A model generated the notes under the pieces. The model was given only the letters and a program-made list of their open reading frames with translations. It was not told the origin of the DNA and did no database searches. The position numbers and the translations under genes were made by a program. This document shows positions 5,840 to 5,841 of a DNA stretch of 5,841 nt, piece after piece (position 1 is the stretch's first letter; every line of letters starts with the position of its first letter). Where the stretch lies: the NCBI GenBank assembly GCA_946629475.1, contig CAMOXX010000170.1:1-5841 (forward strand), written 5' to 3'. This stretch comes from an uncultured Blautia sp. Lineage in GTDB: Bacteria; Bacillota; Clostridia; Lachnospirales; Lachnospiraceae.

Positions 5840-5841
5840 CT

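Overview
This 5.8 kb window looks like ordinary chromosome from a Gram-positive member of the Bacillota, probably class Clostridia and possibly Lachnospiraceae. The reasons are a large single-chain PurL of the clostridial type, an Mrp protein with an extra N-terminal cysteine cluster, a CarD-type RNA polymerase-binding protein, strong purine-rich ribosome binding sites, and an elongator tRNA-Met that closely resembles the Bacillus one. The taxonomic placement is inference from recognised families, not from a database search. All genes lie on the plus strand.

Layout: positions 1-173 are the 3' end of an unidentified gene with an acidic, Pro/Ala/Glu-rich tail. A clear intrinsic terminator follows (181-210). 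Its U-tract runs directly into a perfect-consensus sigma-A promoter (209-237) that drives mrp (280-1113, Fe-S cluster carrier/ATPase). After 44 nt, with no terminator seen, comes purL (1158-4940, FGAM synthase with its glutaminase domain fused), so mrp and purL probably form one transcription unit. An AT-richer gap of about 200 nt then carries an extended -10 promoter for a CarD-family gene (5147-5650). Downstream, a second perfect-consensus promoter (5668-5696) fires into a structured leader in front of elongator tRNA-Met(CAU) (5766-5839). The window ends two bases after the tRNA discriminator base.

Functional picture: the genes are housekeeping, covering Fe-S cluster assembly, the fourth step of purine synthesis, control of transcription initiation, and translation. 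I see no mobile element, CRISPR array, toxin-antitoxin pair or defence system, and no evidence of a new multi-gene system. The part least explained by known features is the tRNA leader (5701-5759). One CCTGCCT segment there can pair with an upstream AGGCAGG or a downstream AGGCAG, giving two mutually exclusive hairpins, each followed by a short T-run. The pairing of mrp with purL behind one very strong promoter is also worth checking in related genomes.
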